Positions 1 through 11,617 of a stretch of DNA of 64,000 nucleotides are shown here, one piece after another (the stretch's first letter is position 1; each line of letters begins with the position of its first letter). The position numbers were made by a program, and so were the translations under genes. Source of the stretch: Amyloporia xantha (taxonomy: Eukaryota; Basidiomycota; Agaricomycetes; Polyporales; Adustoporiaceae); the NCBI GenBank assembly GCA_036971615.1, contig JAYKKR010000009.1, positions 1,484,102-1,548,101 of the forward strand, given 5' to 3'. The notes beneath the pieces were generated by a model, which did not search any database, had not been told where the DNA came from, and saw only the letters and a list, made by a program, of their open reading frames with translations.

Positions 1-336
1 TCAGGGGGAGGCCGGACGCCTTGGCGGCGCGGATGAGGTGGAGCGCGAGCACAGAGTAGAGGTGGACGATGTGCAGGCGGAGGGAGGGGTATCGCCGGTG
101 GAGACATGGAAGGTGGATGGGTACTCACCTGCTTACCAGGTATAACGCCCTCCCAGAACGCGACATCTATCCAGCACTTCCCGCGAGCTGCTCGCCGCTT
201 CTCCTACAAGTGGGAGACCGTCGTGGTCGGAGGGATCGATTTGAGCGGCATGTCGACGACCGTGGTGACTCCTCCCGACGCCGCCGCGACGTCTATGCAG
301 TCCGACACCGTTGACAAGACTAGCAGAGCATATCAT
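1..336 (-). pseudogene. Allantoinase (DAL1-type) pseudogene fragment, runs off the left edge
   Basis: Minus-strand translation shows the allantoinase core: a stretch with [10 protein letters not shown], then [10 protein letters not shown], then an in-frame TAG, then KCWIDVAFW and GVIPG. After a gap it continues with RYPSLRLHIVHL and LIRAAKASGLPL, which runs into the window edge. Allantoinase is a metal-dependent cyclic amidohydrolase that opens allantoin in purine catabolism; IVHL is near a conserved zinc-site motif of the family. The ~100 residues expected between GVIPG and RYPSLR are missing, so there is an internal deletion as well as the stop. This copy cannot encode a working enzyme. The family call rests on several collinear motifs recalled from fungal allantoinases; the 3' part lies outside the window. 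Confidence 0.72.
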
Positions 337-378
337 AGTCCAACACCGGCATCCTCAGGGTGCATCCATACCCGTACT

Positions 379-1572
379 CTAGCTCTGTCCAGAAGATGCG
401 CTGCCTGTCTCCAGGAGCATCTGATGGACGCGTCCTCCCTCTGCGGCAGAAAGCGTTTGAGCTATTCGCGCCCCCTCCACATTGGTGGCCTTCCACCACA
501 AGGCTTTCTCATATGTTCGGAGCTTGAGACCAGAACGCTTCGAATCGGCCAAGGAGACTTCCACTAACGAAAAGTACTCCAGCGACGGTATACTCTTCGC
601 GAATTGTTCCGGGAAGCCCTGTACCGTCTTGACATCGGCGAAACTCGCATCGGTATTACGAGCGTCTAGAATATGTACGAAATGGCGTTTGTCGAAGCAG
701 TGCTGAATGCATGTCACGCTCGATGTGTAAACGCATGATTCCTGCATCGTCTAAGTCAACCACGAGCGGATGAGGCAAGAAGCTAAGTGCTCACTAGCCA
801 CGATGGGAGATCAAGAGGACCGTCAGGATGTTGCCATTTCTCCGTCCCAGAGATCACTACTACGAGATTTTGCAGTCTCTGTCCAGCGTTGACGAGATTT
901 TGCCAGAAGGTGATATCTATATTGATAGATCGGGAGTCATGGATAAGTTCTACGAGCATTGAAAGCCAGAACGACAGTGACGGGATCTAAATTCCGTACT
1001 GCATGGAACACATGCTCCCTGATATAACTATCGCTCAGACCAATCAGATCAGAAAACTCTACCGTGTCCATGCGGCACATTATACCGGAGAAGTGGAGGT
1101 CATTGGGAAACCCAATGACATGAGACAAGTGGGACCACATGATATCATTGTTCCTCGCCTCGCGATCCATGCTGGCACAGTTAATGATGACCGTCTGGAT
1201 ATTGGGAAACAGATGCGCATGAAAGGCCATTGGAAGAAAGTCGTTGATGAGGGAGATAGACGTCATATTGGGCCACTGTTTGGAAAGACAAATCTCGGAC
1301 ACCAACTCGGCAACAGAATGCAAGGTGTATTTAGGAGGGAAATACTTGAATTCGATGGACCGGACGCTGTCGATTGGGGAGATGCATCGAAGCAATTCAC
1401 CGAGGTTCTCGTGTACTGGCGATGATAGGGAGATCGATTGAGGAGCACTGCATAGTCTGTTCAGTACAGCGGCTGTTTTCAACCCGATACCGCCCAAGGC
1501 AATATGTGATAGATTCGGGAGCGCAGCCACCACGTCCCCTATGCGAGTACTTTCTTCCATGAGACGATCCAT
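379..1572 (-). pseudogene. F-box/LRR-like protein, frameshifted C-terminal part
   Basis: Three collinear minus-strand segments in different frames match the C-terminal half of F-box proteins that are expanded in polypore-type fungi. Segment one (1572-937) contains WSHLSHVIGFPNDL, CRMDTVEF and EHVFHAVRNLDPV. Segment two (about 930-790) contains DITFWQNLVNAGQRLQNLVV. Segment three (747-379) contains FPEQFAKSIPSLEYFSLVEV, KALWWKATN and SAAEGGRVHQMLL. F-box proteins recruit substrates to SCF ubiquitin ligases. No F-box motif is visible upstream of 1572, so the N-terminus is lost, unrecognisable or spliced in from elsewhere. The changes of frame between segments point to decay, although short introns could explain part of it. 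Confidence 0.55.
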
Positions 1573-2661
1573 AAGAGGTAGGCGCGGTTTCCTCTAACCG
1601 ACAGCTTGCTCAAGGAGGTCCACGATGAGGGCAGCCGGTGTCAGGTGAACATGTCCTAGCATACTGACCCATCTCAGGCGAACAAAGTCCACGTACTTCG
1701 GATCCTGCAGAAGCATCACACCTGTTTAGATTCACAACATCCCTGTTTGAACATTCCCCGATGTGCACTTTGCCTTGTGGACTGTCGCGGGTAGAAATTT
1801 ACTCGTCGTACGAAGCAACCGATAGACGTCTTTTGTCTGTGAGTGTTGATACTCTACAGAAAGCAGATTATCGAAATATCTCATACCTGTTCTGATACAG
1901 CGACTTGACTTGGAGGGCTTATAGAATCAGAAGTTGGATTGCTTTGTATTAACGACGTTCGAGGCTTTCAATGAAAATTAATTCCCCGGTGAAAGACCAC
2001 TTTTACTCGAAATTACTGACGCTAGGAATTTGATCGAGATGTGAAGTGGCATCCGTTGAATGGTTGAAGTAGATATGCCTGATGGTATGAGGGGAACAAG
2101 GTCCCCCATATAGCACGCTGATCTCCTATGGAATGGCGCTGGCACAGCCGTAGAGCAGAGGCGTACACATCATCTTGAGAGCTCAGCCATGCCACTGAAA
2201 GAAGACACTAGCCTACGAAGAGCATGCGCAAGTTGAATATGGGCGGCCAGTGGGCGGCGACACCGAAGATGGGAGCAGTAGTGCATTTAATGAGATTGCA
2301 GTGCCAGGACATGGATAGTCAAAGTGAAGAAATGTCGTGTTGACGCTGTGCGGAGGAGCTGTCGTCGGTGACCAGCTTTGGAACTAGAACGGTACCAAAC
2401 GGGACGGAGGGTCCACTCAGCCAGGCGCAACAGCATCCCTCTCCGAGTCAGACACCATGGTAGGACTCAAACATCCCAGCCTGAAATTCTTGATGCATTC
2501 CACGGGACTGACTTCTCGGTAAGAGGCAATACGCCCATGATCGTCTGGAAATACTTGGTGAACTTATCTGTGCGAATAAAGATCGGGGGCGTCTTGTTCG
2601 TACGATACGGGAACAGTGGGACCACAACATGATGCAATAAGATACGGAGTCATGGAAATGG
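1573..2661. other. No supported gene
   Basis: This stretch lies between the F-box remnant and the 3' end of the eIF2B delta remnant. Only short, unconvincing reading frames are present and I recognise no family. It may hold the missing 5' part of the F-box gene, but I cannot see an F-box motif. Confidence 0.4.
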
Positions 2662-4029
2662 TCACAGAAACCTATCGAGCGCGAGAGGTATGGAATTGAT
2701 GGAGTTGGGTGGAATAACGCCGACCTCGGTTACCACCACTGGCACGGTCATACACGAGGGCGGCGTTAGGTCGTAGAGAGGATTGAGAGTCTCGGGGTTC
2801 CGTTGATTCTTGAGTCTTAACAATTCTCGGGGTTTCGTCAGGGGAATGAAGAAAACAAGTCCCCAATCGGAGCTAGCTCGTTCTTGGTAAAGCTGCACGT
2901 CTTCAGAAAATGTCCCGCAACACACGACTACTGGGGCTGAATGCCGTCTTATCATCATTGCGACCAAAGCAGTTCCTGCCCGAGAGAACACAGCCCCGTT
3001 GAGGTGTATTGAATGCGCTCCAACGAGATTTGTCGATACTTCGGTAATGACTGAATCCAGGGCTGGCAGGGGTGGATATGTACATTGGATACCGGGGGAG
3101 GAAACGATGGATAATAATTGTATGCCTTCAAGCATGGGCCTCGAGTCCACGACAATTACCGAGAAATTTCGCCCTTCCTCAAGCGCACCGAACAAGGCCT
3201 TCTCAACCACTGATGATCTTGCATAGGTGAGTATCACATCGCCGTCTTTGATCTGATTCTCCGCGGTATCTTAGATGACTTGGTCTGCCATGATAACCCG
3301 ATCGCGAACGTCATGATCGGTCTTATTCTAGAGAGCATCCTTCGCGTCCTGTTCTGGCAGATCAATGTCCGACCAACTGATTTCACAACTTCAGCTGCCG
3401 GATGGAATTGCCCGTTGTCACAGACATAGGCCGAGCCGCAGCTAAATGGCTAATCTGCGGTGACAAATGTGTCATTAGATGGCAGGAACGCGTGTTGTTT
3501 GGGGGTGTGGAGTGAGTAGTCTTGTACAACGGTTTTGAATGCAGTCAATGTGACTATGTGGATTTGCACCTGTAATCTTGAACTCGGAGACCTGGAGCGC
3601 GATTGTCGGATGAATCTCGCCCTTGGCTATACTGACAGGTTTTGGAAGACCAAAATGAGCGAATATACGCAGGCCGCGCGTCTTGTTTGCGGATGCGTCT
3701 GCAGTTGCAATGGGCACTGCTTTCGTATCTTCGTAGTCGTAGCTGTCGACGGGGTCGTAAACCGAGCGGGTATAGCTTCTGCTGCCCGGCTTGCTCTCCG
3801 CGGAGCGGGAGTGTTTGAGGATGACGGTTGGTCCCTGCTTCCCATTCACTTGCTTGCCATTGATCCCGTTTGGTGCAGGGGGTACTTTAGCAGCTTTCGC
3901 CGCCCGTTGTCGCTGTTGCAGTTCGCGCCATTCCGCCTTGGTCATCTGTTTCTGAGATTTCTGCGGTGCGTGAGAGTGTTCCTCATTCTGGGGTTGGACC
4001 TGAGTGTCCAGAGTGGCTGCAGGAGCCAT
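2662..4029 (-). pseudogene. Translation initiation factor eIF2B subunit delta (GCD2-like), full-length but decayed
   Basis: eIF2B delta is a regulatory subunit of the essential guanine-nucleotide exchange factor for eIF2. The minus-strand ATG at 4029 begins a basic N-terminus with KQMTKAEWRELQQRQRAAKA. It continues with FAHFGLPKP, KGEIHPTIALQV and SEFKITGAN, all typical of the family. After a frame change come TLTAFKTVVQDYS and, in another frame, THLSPQIS and ARPMSV. The C-terminal half reopens at 3237 with ILTYARSSVVEKALFG, VVDSRPMLEG, GAVFSRAGTALVAMM, NPLYDLTPPSC and the diagnostic EVGVIPPNSINSIPLAL. Between about 3475 and 3237 there are frameshifts and stops, including TAA where family members usually have GAA after DQVI. 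The gene is complete from end to end but unusable. A working copy must exist elsewhere because the protein is essential. Confidence 0.88.
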
Positions 4030-4149
4030 GGCTGGCAGTAGATGACAAAACCGAGCAGCGTGTGTTGGGGCAGAACAGCTGCTCTCAGCACGTGGAGGAC
4101 GGGGGGGAGGGGGGCCTGATGCCTCTAGACAAATCGAGGCTATCAGTGC

Positions 4150-5394
4150 ATGAACGAGGCTAGACAGGTATTTTCACCAACCGTAGCATGCTTGAGCGCG
4201 GACTGAATCTCTGGAATGTCCCTTCTGGGACGCCATCCCTCTGCGAAAAGCGTCTTCCTGTGCGCACGTCGTAGGTGAATAGATTCAAGATCTCATAGAG
4301 AAGCTTCTCCTTCCGTACGACACCTACCCAGCTCGCTATACTCTCATCCATTTCGAGCAGCTCCGCTCGGCGATGAGCACCGGTACTGTAAGGGGCCATC
4401 TGTGAATACTTCAAGCGTGCGGCAACTTTACGCATCGATTCGGCCCGCTTATCAATGTTCGCGTCGATCGAATATAGAGTGGCGCCCATGGATTCGGCGA
4501 CCTTGCTATAGCCAGCAGCGTATCACCATGTGCGAAGATGATGAATACAATCTTGCGCGTCCCTTCTCCGGTGGCAGGGTTGACGAACGGCTCCACGATG
4601 TCGGTGTGGTTCTTATGGAGACTACCGCGAAAGGTTCACCATAGAAGTCGCTCAAACATAGGCAGGCGTGCGCGATCTATGGTGCCAGCCACAAATCTAG
4701 ATTTAAGGTCAACAACATGAGACCGCTGATTTGAAGGAGGGACGAACTCGAGGTCATACTGAGTTCCACTTACATATTGAGCTTCCCGGTCACCATGCTG
4801 CAGTAATGGAGCAGAAATTTCATCCATGGAATTCCTGACTTCAGGCTGATAACCCATAGCATGCGAAAGATATTGATGCTTTGTAAATGATGATGCCTGC
4901 GCCTGAGACTCGACCAAGGACGCACCCTCTCAAAAATATCGCTGTCTCTCGTAGCACATGACAAGCCTCTCCGAGCTCCTTGGTACGTTCGCACAGAAAT
5001 TGATGACTTTCGTGCACCTGTATCACTCTGGTCTCATACTCCTTAAGCTTGAGGTCCAGTTCGTCCATAGTTTGCGCAGCACAGTAAGAAGAGGCGCGGA
5101 ATCGTACAGATGCCTAACAGGGATCTTGTCTTTTTCCTTCTCGATTTCGGTAGTGAACAATCTCACTCGGCGAGCCATCTCTTCGACGTGGCGAATCCGA
5201 CCGACGAAAGAACGTTGGAAGGGATTGACATCGGGGCTCAACTGTAAAAAACGCTCGCTTAAATATGTTCACGGATCGGGTAGGGAAACATGCGTCTTTG
5301 AACTGAACATTATCGGGTTCTCCTAGCTCTGCCACGGTATCACGGGATACTTCAGTTGGTATGAGAAACTGCACCAAACTCATGTGCTCTGAGC
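4150..5394 (-). pseudogene. V-ATPase subunit a (VPH1/STV1-like), N-terminal half only, decayed
   Basis: Subunit a carries protons through the V-ATPase; its soluble N-terminal half docks the V1 sector. Minus-strand motifs in order are MSLVQFLIPTEVSRDTVAEL, NVQFKD, PDVNPFQRSFVG, EEMARRVRLF, PVRHLYDSAPLL and MDELDLKLKEYETRVIQVH. Further on are [68 protein letters not shown] and finally RDIPEIQSALKHAT. An intron is recognisable after NVQFKD (about 50 nt, ending TTTTTTACAG), though its donor reads GC instead of GT. Several frame changes and short deletions are present. The homology stops near 4150, at the end of the soluble domain; the entire membrane domain is absent and the eIF2B delta remnant starts about 120 bases on. 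Confidence 0.85.
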
Positions 5395-7616
5395 CTGCAG
5401 ATACATTCAGCACGCAGCTTAGATAAACATGATGAGTTTACTGACGAAACGCAGATGGATAGTCGTCCGCCATCCTGCCACGACAAGACGTACTGGACGA
5501 TTAGAGGGCTGACAATGACCTCAATGACGAGAACTGAGCGCGCCGACCGCTCCTGATCAGGCTGCGTGCGGCCTACTGTTTGTGCCCTGCAAGCGAGGCT
5601 GAATCTGATGATAAAGTGCTGTTACTATGAGTGTATCTAGGATCGAATGTTAATGGACTGTTCAATTACGTGCGTTCAACAGACTGAACCCGATCTCACA
5701 CGAAGCTTGCGGACGGACCTTTAGTGATTCTATCCCATTTGACCGATACAAGACACGTGTACCAATTCCGTGTATTTGATCAAACCGAAGACATAGCACC
5801 GTCTGTTAGAGTTAATGTGAGATCTTACTCCCGTGCTTGCATCTCAAAATACACCACATGTTTGATCCATTCTGGCGCTTCGACCCTATCACGTGCTTTC
5901 CATCTGGCAAAGTTCGATCGAGCATAAACTTTGAGAAATCAAATAACCGACCTGGCTTCAGACTCGCTGTCCTCGCTGTCTCGATATTTTCCTTGCTCTC
6001 GCCCTAATCTTGCATCAGCGTCTCTACTCTGATTATGCTGAATAACGCTCACTCATCCTGCTTTCCGCATTTTCGATAAGCGGCAGTCTCGTTGGGTCGT
6101 CGTACTTGTTCTATTCTTACCTATGCCTGTACTGGTTGATCATCACGGAATCCCCTTCAATCCCCTGCGAATAGTATGCAGCACCATACTTTGATTATCT
6201 GACCTCAAATGTTCAAACAGTGAAGCTACGTTTCTCAAAACATTTCCGGGAGGTCAGCATCTTTCCCCGTCGAATCCGAATCCGACCCCGAACCCGAACA
6301 TCAAGCTGCGCTCCGAGAGAAGACTGGTCTGTCAGCATGGAAGGGTTTAATAATATTGAATACACATAATTCTTTGCGATGCCTGCGCATGCGATCGGAA
6401 AGTCCTTCGGGAGGTGAGCTTCGTTCTTACTTTAATCATTTGACCCGACGCAACGATTATATTCTGATTGCACCGACAAGACAGTTGTTCTGCTCGTAAA
6501 GTTACAAGTTGCACCATTAAACAGACGGCATACAATATATTCTTGTTGATCGAACACGCGAATCGTCTACGATCGAATGAATTCCATCTTGATTCGAATA
6601 TTCGATCAAACATTCTTCGAGCTTCTTGTCCCGACGATGAATTTGACGCTTGGTCTTCAGGAGCATCTGAGCAAAACACTATCGCTCGCATCGTTCTGAA
6701 TTCGAAGTCAAATGATTTTCCCATTACTTTGACTACTTTCGATCTCATAGTTGATTATTTGACATGAGACATTCGATGCAGATCGTTTTCCACCATCTTA
6801 TCCCGTTGGCCCTTTCAGATGATTGAAAGGGATTACTGATTCTCATCCAATTTCATAGCACAGATCAATCAGCTTGCCATCCACTTCGACGATGGAGTTG
6901 AGACAGTGGGCGGTTTGCGATTCCATGATTCGTCGTCGTTCATCCGCCTTTTTTTCGACATCGGCCAAGTATGACACACTGTCAGCGAGACAATCTTTTC
7001 ATGAATATGTGGTGCTGTTCTAGGAAATATGCACGATGTTCGGAAGGGAAAGACGTGGCAAGAAAGGTGCAAATTGAGCTTATCCCGATATGATAGTCCA
7101 ATACCATATGTAATTGTGTCATGCCACCGACGCGCGACCCCTACCACTTTATAGACTCGCAAGCCTTGGAGTCTACAGCCTGCGAAGTCGGGTTCTCGAC
7201 ACGGTTTTCGCAGAAAGTTTCCGCTTTTCTTTCCACCTCGGAGTCGCCCTAGAGCAAGCTCAGCTTTGTACTGACCTGAGAGCGGTTCCGTGCTTGGCAT
7301 GTTTTGAAGCTCCTACTCTGAAGCCCTTGAATGTCGAGAATGCGTACGCCATTGCTCTCCGCAGAGTGGAATGATTTCACGTTGCTGAAACGACTCTGTG
7401 GTCATACTTCGGGATACGCCTCACGGGTTGGTGCATGTTACCGGGGCATGTCTGTAAGCACCCGCCACATTCATAGTCTGAGATAGATGAGAAGTTCTTG
7501 AACGAACAAATTATGACAGTGTTTTGATAAAAATGTTTCATTTCCAGCTGTACAGGTGCAGCTGGAGGAATGTCCAGTGCATTGATAAGTTATCAAGCAA
7601 CGCCACCGTAACAGTG
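5395..7616. other. Gene-poor stretch between V-ATPase and coatomer remnants
   Basis: I recognise no family on either strand. The region is AT-richer than its flanks, especially 5.6-6.8 kb, and holds only short overlapping reading frames on both strands. The first V-ATPase exon may lie just upstream of 5394 but I cannot identify it. Confidence 0.4.
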
Positions 7617-10600
7617 CTACGTCAGAAGTCTCTCAAAGTCTCGTAGTCTCGGGGCGAGATGCAGACCTGACAACAGCGTCCTAATTTCTGTGGGCTCCAT
7701 GACGGGGTCCAGTCTTCCCTGGAACTTGGACAGGAGTGCGGCACTTGTATATAGACAGCACAGGCAGGGAGAACCCTCGTAAATGGGCATAAAGCTGGCC
7801 GCACAGGTCTCGAACTCCATGAATTCGTTATGTAATTTTTCGATCGCGTTTCTCGGATTCCGATCTCTAGCAGCAATACACCTTTGATATTAATCCACAA
7901 TCAGTCGACGAGATTATTTCAATACCAAACATAGCATACCTGCGCTACGATGGTAAGGTCGCGACTGAGCATCGCGCGGACCTTGCCGCTAAGACGTGAT
8001 CATTTCGCGAAGACTCCCATCGTATCGTGTAGTGCTGCTATCTGCACGTGCGCAGGCTGCATTTAATAGTGCATGAAATATGCTGCAAGCTCGAGGTTCC
8101 GACGAACGTTGTCAGGTTTAACCTACATGGTACGTCTCCGCTTAATTTCAAGAGTAACGCCCAGGAAATAATAAACTCTCATCACTTACCACAATGATGA
8201 TAGTCAGTTACAGAACGTTTTGACAGATATATGGCGGGACTGAGGTACATCATCAGATGCGACGGCGACCAGCAGCAACTCGCGTAGAACGGACAGGTGA
8301 CGGAAGCCTTCGGCAAGGTCCTGACGCACCGACTACAAGGTTCGCACGGCCACAGGTAGGATACAAGTAGGCGAAGACACTTCTGTCTTACGCATCAAAC
8401 GAAGCTGCAATGGAGGCAGCGATGCTAGAGGTGAAAGTTACGCATGCGAAGAACGGTATGCAGATAGGAATAAATGTCTGAGAATAGAGAAGTTGACGTA
8501 TCCGAATTGGCGAGTCAAAAGCTGACTGACTGTCAGTAAAACATCTGAGGAAGGCGAAGGTAGGCTAACCTGCGGCCCAGTGTCAAATGCCCCTGCCACG
8601 ATACGATCCCCAGCTAATGATGAATTCCGTGCCCAAACTTCCGTCTCGCGAGCAACAGATGTAGTGCCTCCTAACACCATGTGCTCTTCTGTTGGCTCTT
8701 CGTCTTCGTCTGCTTCCGGTGAGGTCTCGTCAGGATCGGCATTGAGATCCCATGGACCTTCAACTTCCACACCATCTAATATCTCTTCCTGCTTCACCGT
8801 TAGTGTCGAGGTCCTTGACATGGGGGACTTCCCGATGTTCATTAGCAAGTGTCCGATCTAGAAGACCATGACAGATTCACGATAAGTGTAACAGCGAGTG
8901 GAGGCTTCCAGGTCCAAGCGCCAGAGGAAGGGACACCGTCAACGTTGGCCTCGGTTAGACTAGCCGTTTCCACAGCCTCCAAAGCGACATCACCCGATCC
9001 ATCCGTCTCAGATATACCAAAGGAGCCTTTTGAGTGGAAGATTATTGACGAACCCTTCAAAATTGCTAGGTGATGTATGTCTCACGAAGTCTCATATCTC
9101 TCAGTAGATTCGATCGATGAAAATACCAGCGTTGAGAGCGTTATGGGATCGTCACATCGGATGCCCCTGCACGTCGGCAATCTTTTGCATCTTCGACTTC
9201 CTATCGGTGCTTCCTGTCGACAAGCGACCAAAGTTTCTACTCTGCTGACGATAACCTCTTGAATGCCGTGGACCGCCGAAAAAGAAGGATCACTCACCTC
9301 TCTGGGAATCCTTCTTGTTGCAGACACGCGTTGACGCTCTGTCCTAGCAAATTATAGGTGCGGATGATGTACAACATCTCCTCGTGACTGTTGTGCAGGA
9401 GAGCTAATTTCAGTCGGTACCCAGGAGGGGTTGAGCGTGATGGTGCGTGGCCGCGCAGACTTGTCCAGTCTAAATACGCTCTTTCCCTTTACTTGTGTGA
9501 GGTGCACGGGATTGTCGAGAGTGCAGCTGATGTCGTGATCGATATCGAACGCAAGTAATGGGCTCAAAAATGAGAGTGCACGCCCCTGCGCCAAATAGTA
9601 CTGCATGTGCTTGAGTACGGAGTTGAAGAATACGCCATCGCTGTCACAAGCGCCTGAATTGATACGGATTGTCTCATGGATGAACACGTACTACGAGAAG
9701 TTCTTATTAGCAATGGCAATTGTCAGATACCAGTCAGCCCGTCAGTTCCAGCTCGTCAAGATCATTACGCACTCTGTTTACTCAAAAGTGTGGCCAGCGA
9801 CCCACTGCTACTCCATATAACATGTTTCACAGGCAGCTTCGTGATCGCGGCGATGTTCTTCTGCTGCTGAAAGACATACAATGAATAGATGTCGCAGAGC
9901 TCAGGATGAAACCTGCAGCCCATCATTAGAAGATCTCATTCGTCTGCACTGGCGGCTTGATGCTCTTCACAATCAAATTTGAGAAATCTTGGACCTCAAT
10001 GAGCTGCGCATGGCGGCGTAGCATTAGCAAAGTATTGAAGGAGTACATTGTATCAACCTGCGTCGTCTTGCTTAGCGTTGCAAACTTGTTTCACGCAACG
10101 ACGGTTGCGGGCACCCCCTGTCCCTCTTTCCATTCGTCGAAGAGTCCTTCACCTTGCCAACGGTGTTTGTGGGTAGCGCTGTCAACTCAAACAACCCGTT
10201 AACTGAGCTGACTGTGAGGACGTGAGCACGCTCTGCAGGATTGTAGCTGAGCGTCCGCGACGGAACGTATGGACTGCCAAACTTGCACGCGCTCAATAGA
10301 CCAATGTCGGAGCCAGTATTCGTGTCGTGCGAGCGAACATACTTGTCCTGGACATAGTAAAGCGTGTCGCTATGCATCGAAGATGCCAGGCGCCTGCGTT
10401 TCAGTTTTGGAACGATCAGTCCGTTCTCTTGGCCTACGCATACGTCCGACCCCCAAGAAATGTCACAAGCCAGCAGCGAGGAGATTGAGCACAGGATGTG
10501 TGGCACGGTCCAGGAACGGTCGTTCTCTCTCTGCAAAGTCTGTGCCGCCAAACGCTTTGTTAGATCCCACTCGTAGGCAGATTTGTCCTCTCGCGAGAGA

Positions 10601-11117
10601 CAACCAGCTCATGATTTGACTGTTGATAATGTGACGAAGGTATCGAGGGTACCCGGAGCCATGTTTTGGAGACTCTTTTGTAGCCCCGAGATGTCCCACA
10701 GGCGCATCGTCTGGTCCTCCTCAGGGTGGAACTGAACATGACGCAATGCGAGTGTCCAGTGAGGATCTTGATGCAGTTTCGTGATGTGCTGTTCTAGATA
10801 CGGATTGTTTGATCGCCTGAGCAGGATATCTGTGTAAGGTACTGAGTCTGCGGCATACCGCGAGGGAGTGAATACTCACAATCCAAGGCATTTCCGGGGT
10901 GAGATTGTACAGTCCGAATTTGGTCAAGATGACCATATAATGTAAAGAGGCAGCGGTGGTTCTGCAGTCGAATCTCTCGCATTATGTAGATAAGTGCAGC
11001 ACAGCACAGTGCATACTGTTCCAGCACGGCATGAATGGTTCGATGTACAGCTTTTGTGCGATTTCCTGCTGTGGCGCTATTTCCGGAACCTGCTCTCGAC
11101 TCGGAGTCAGCCCCCAT
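7617..11117 (-). pseudogene. Coatomer subunit alpha (COPA/RET1-like) pseudogene with retained introns
   Basis: Coatomer alpha is the large WD40-solenoid subunit of the COPI vesicle coat. Minus-strand pieces occur in the right order. Near 10970 the WD40 part has RCLFTLYGHLDQIRTVQ, then MPWI, an intron of about 70 nt (GTGAGT..ACACAG), then SGDQTIRI followed by TAG where TGG (W) is usual. Further on are EWDLTKRLAAQTLQREND, NGLIVPKLKRRR, DTLYYVQDKYVRSHD and CKFGSPYVPSRTLSYNPAER. At 9.7-9.4 kb are IHETIRINSGA, VHLTQVKGKSVFRLDKSARP and RTITL. At 9.0-8.4 kb are SLTEANVDGVPS, an acidic linker and [17 protein letters not shown]. At 7.8-7.6 kb is the C-terminal EFETCAASFMPIYEGSP. Many frameshifts, stops and a large WD40 deletion make it non-functional. 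Confidence 0.86.
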
Positions 11118-11617
11118 TCATCTTGTCAAACAACCTGAAAGTCACAAATCGTGTCTGAGAATATACACTTGAAGCATGGCTTCTCACCAGAGTCTTTTCG
11201 CAATTCCATCTGGTATCACGAATTCCCACCTTTGGCAACCAACGGGACGTTACGAATGGGTATCAGAATTGCAATATGGTAACCTGGTTGGGCTAGGCTT
11301 GAGCCATACAAGGGCAGCTCGCACCTTCTCTCGTCGGGCGATAAGTTCAACCTGTAAAGCTGCATGCACATCACGCACCCCTTCGACAGAGGAGGATATG
11401 AACATAGCCAATGGAGAATCACTGGCCAAGGAATCACTGCAGGGATGCCCACTGCAGTCATCATGGGTCTCATTCCTATCACGACAAGCTGTGATAAAAG
11501 GCAGTAGCCCGAGAGTCAATACAGTGCGCACGCACGAAGCAAGAAAAATACACGCTGTGAGCGACGACCATTCCATCAAATATAGGATCTACTTACAACG
11601 TAATGCCGGTCGAACGG
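11118..11617. other. Remnant upstream of coatomer alpha and left flank of LTR element 1
   Basis: This stretch probably held the first WD40 repeats and promoter of the coatomer alpha copy, but I can trace no convincing motif in it. The last four bases (ACGG, 11614-11617) are the left target-site duplication of element 1. Confidence 0.35.

Noticed and set aside
1..11117. Processed (retro-) pseudogenes as explanation for the core-gene remnants
   Set aside because: Recognisable introns remain in the V-ATPase and coatomer copies and no poly(A) tails or flanking duplications are seen.
2662..11117. RIP-type C-to-T mutation as the sole cause of decay
   Set aside because: Inactivating changes include many indels, deletions and a G-to-T change; a pure transition pattern is not apparent by eye, though no statistic was computed.
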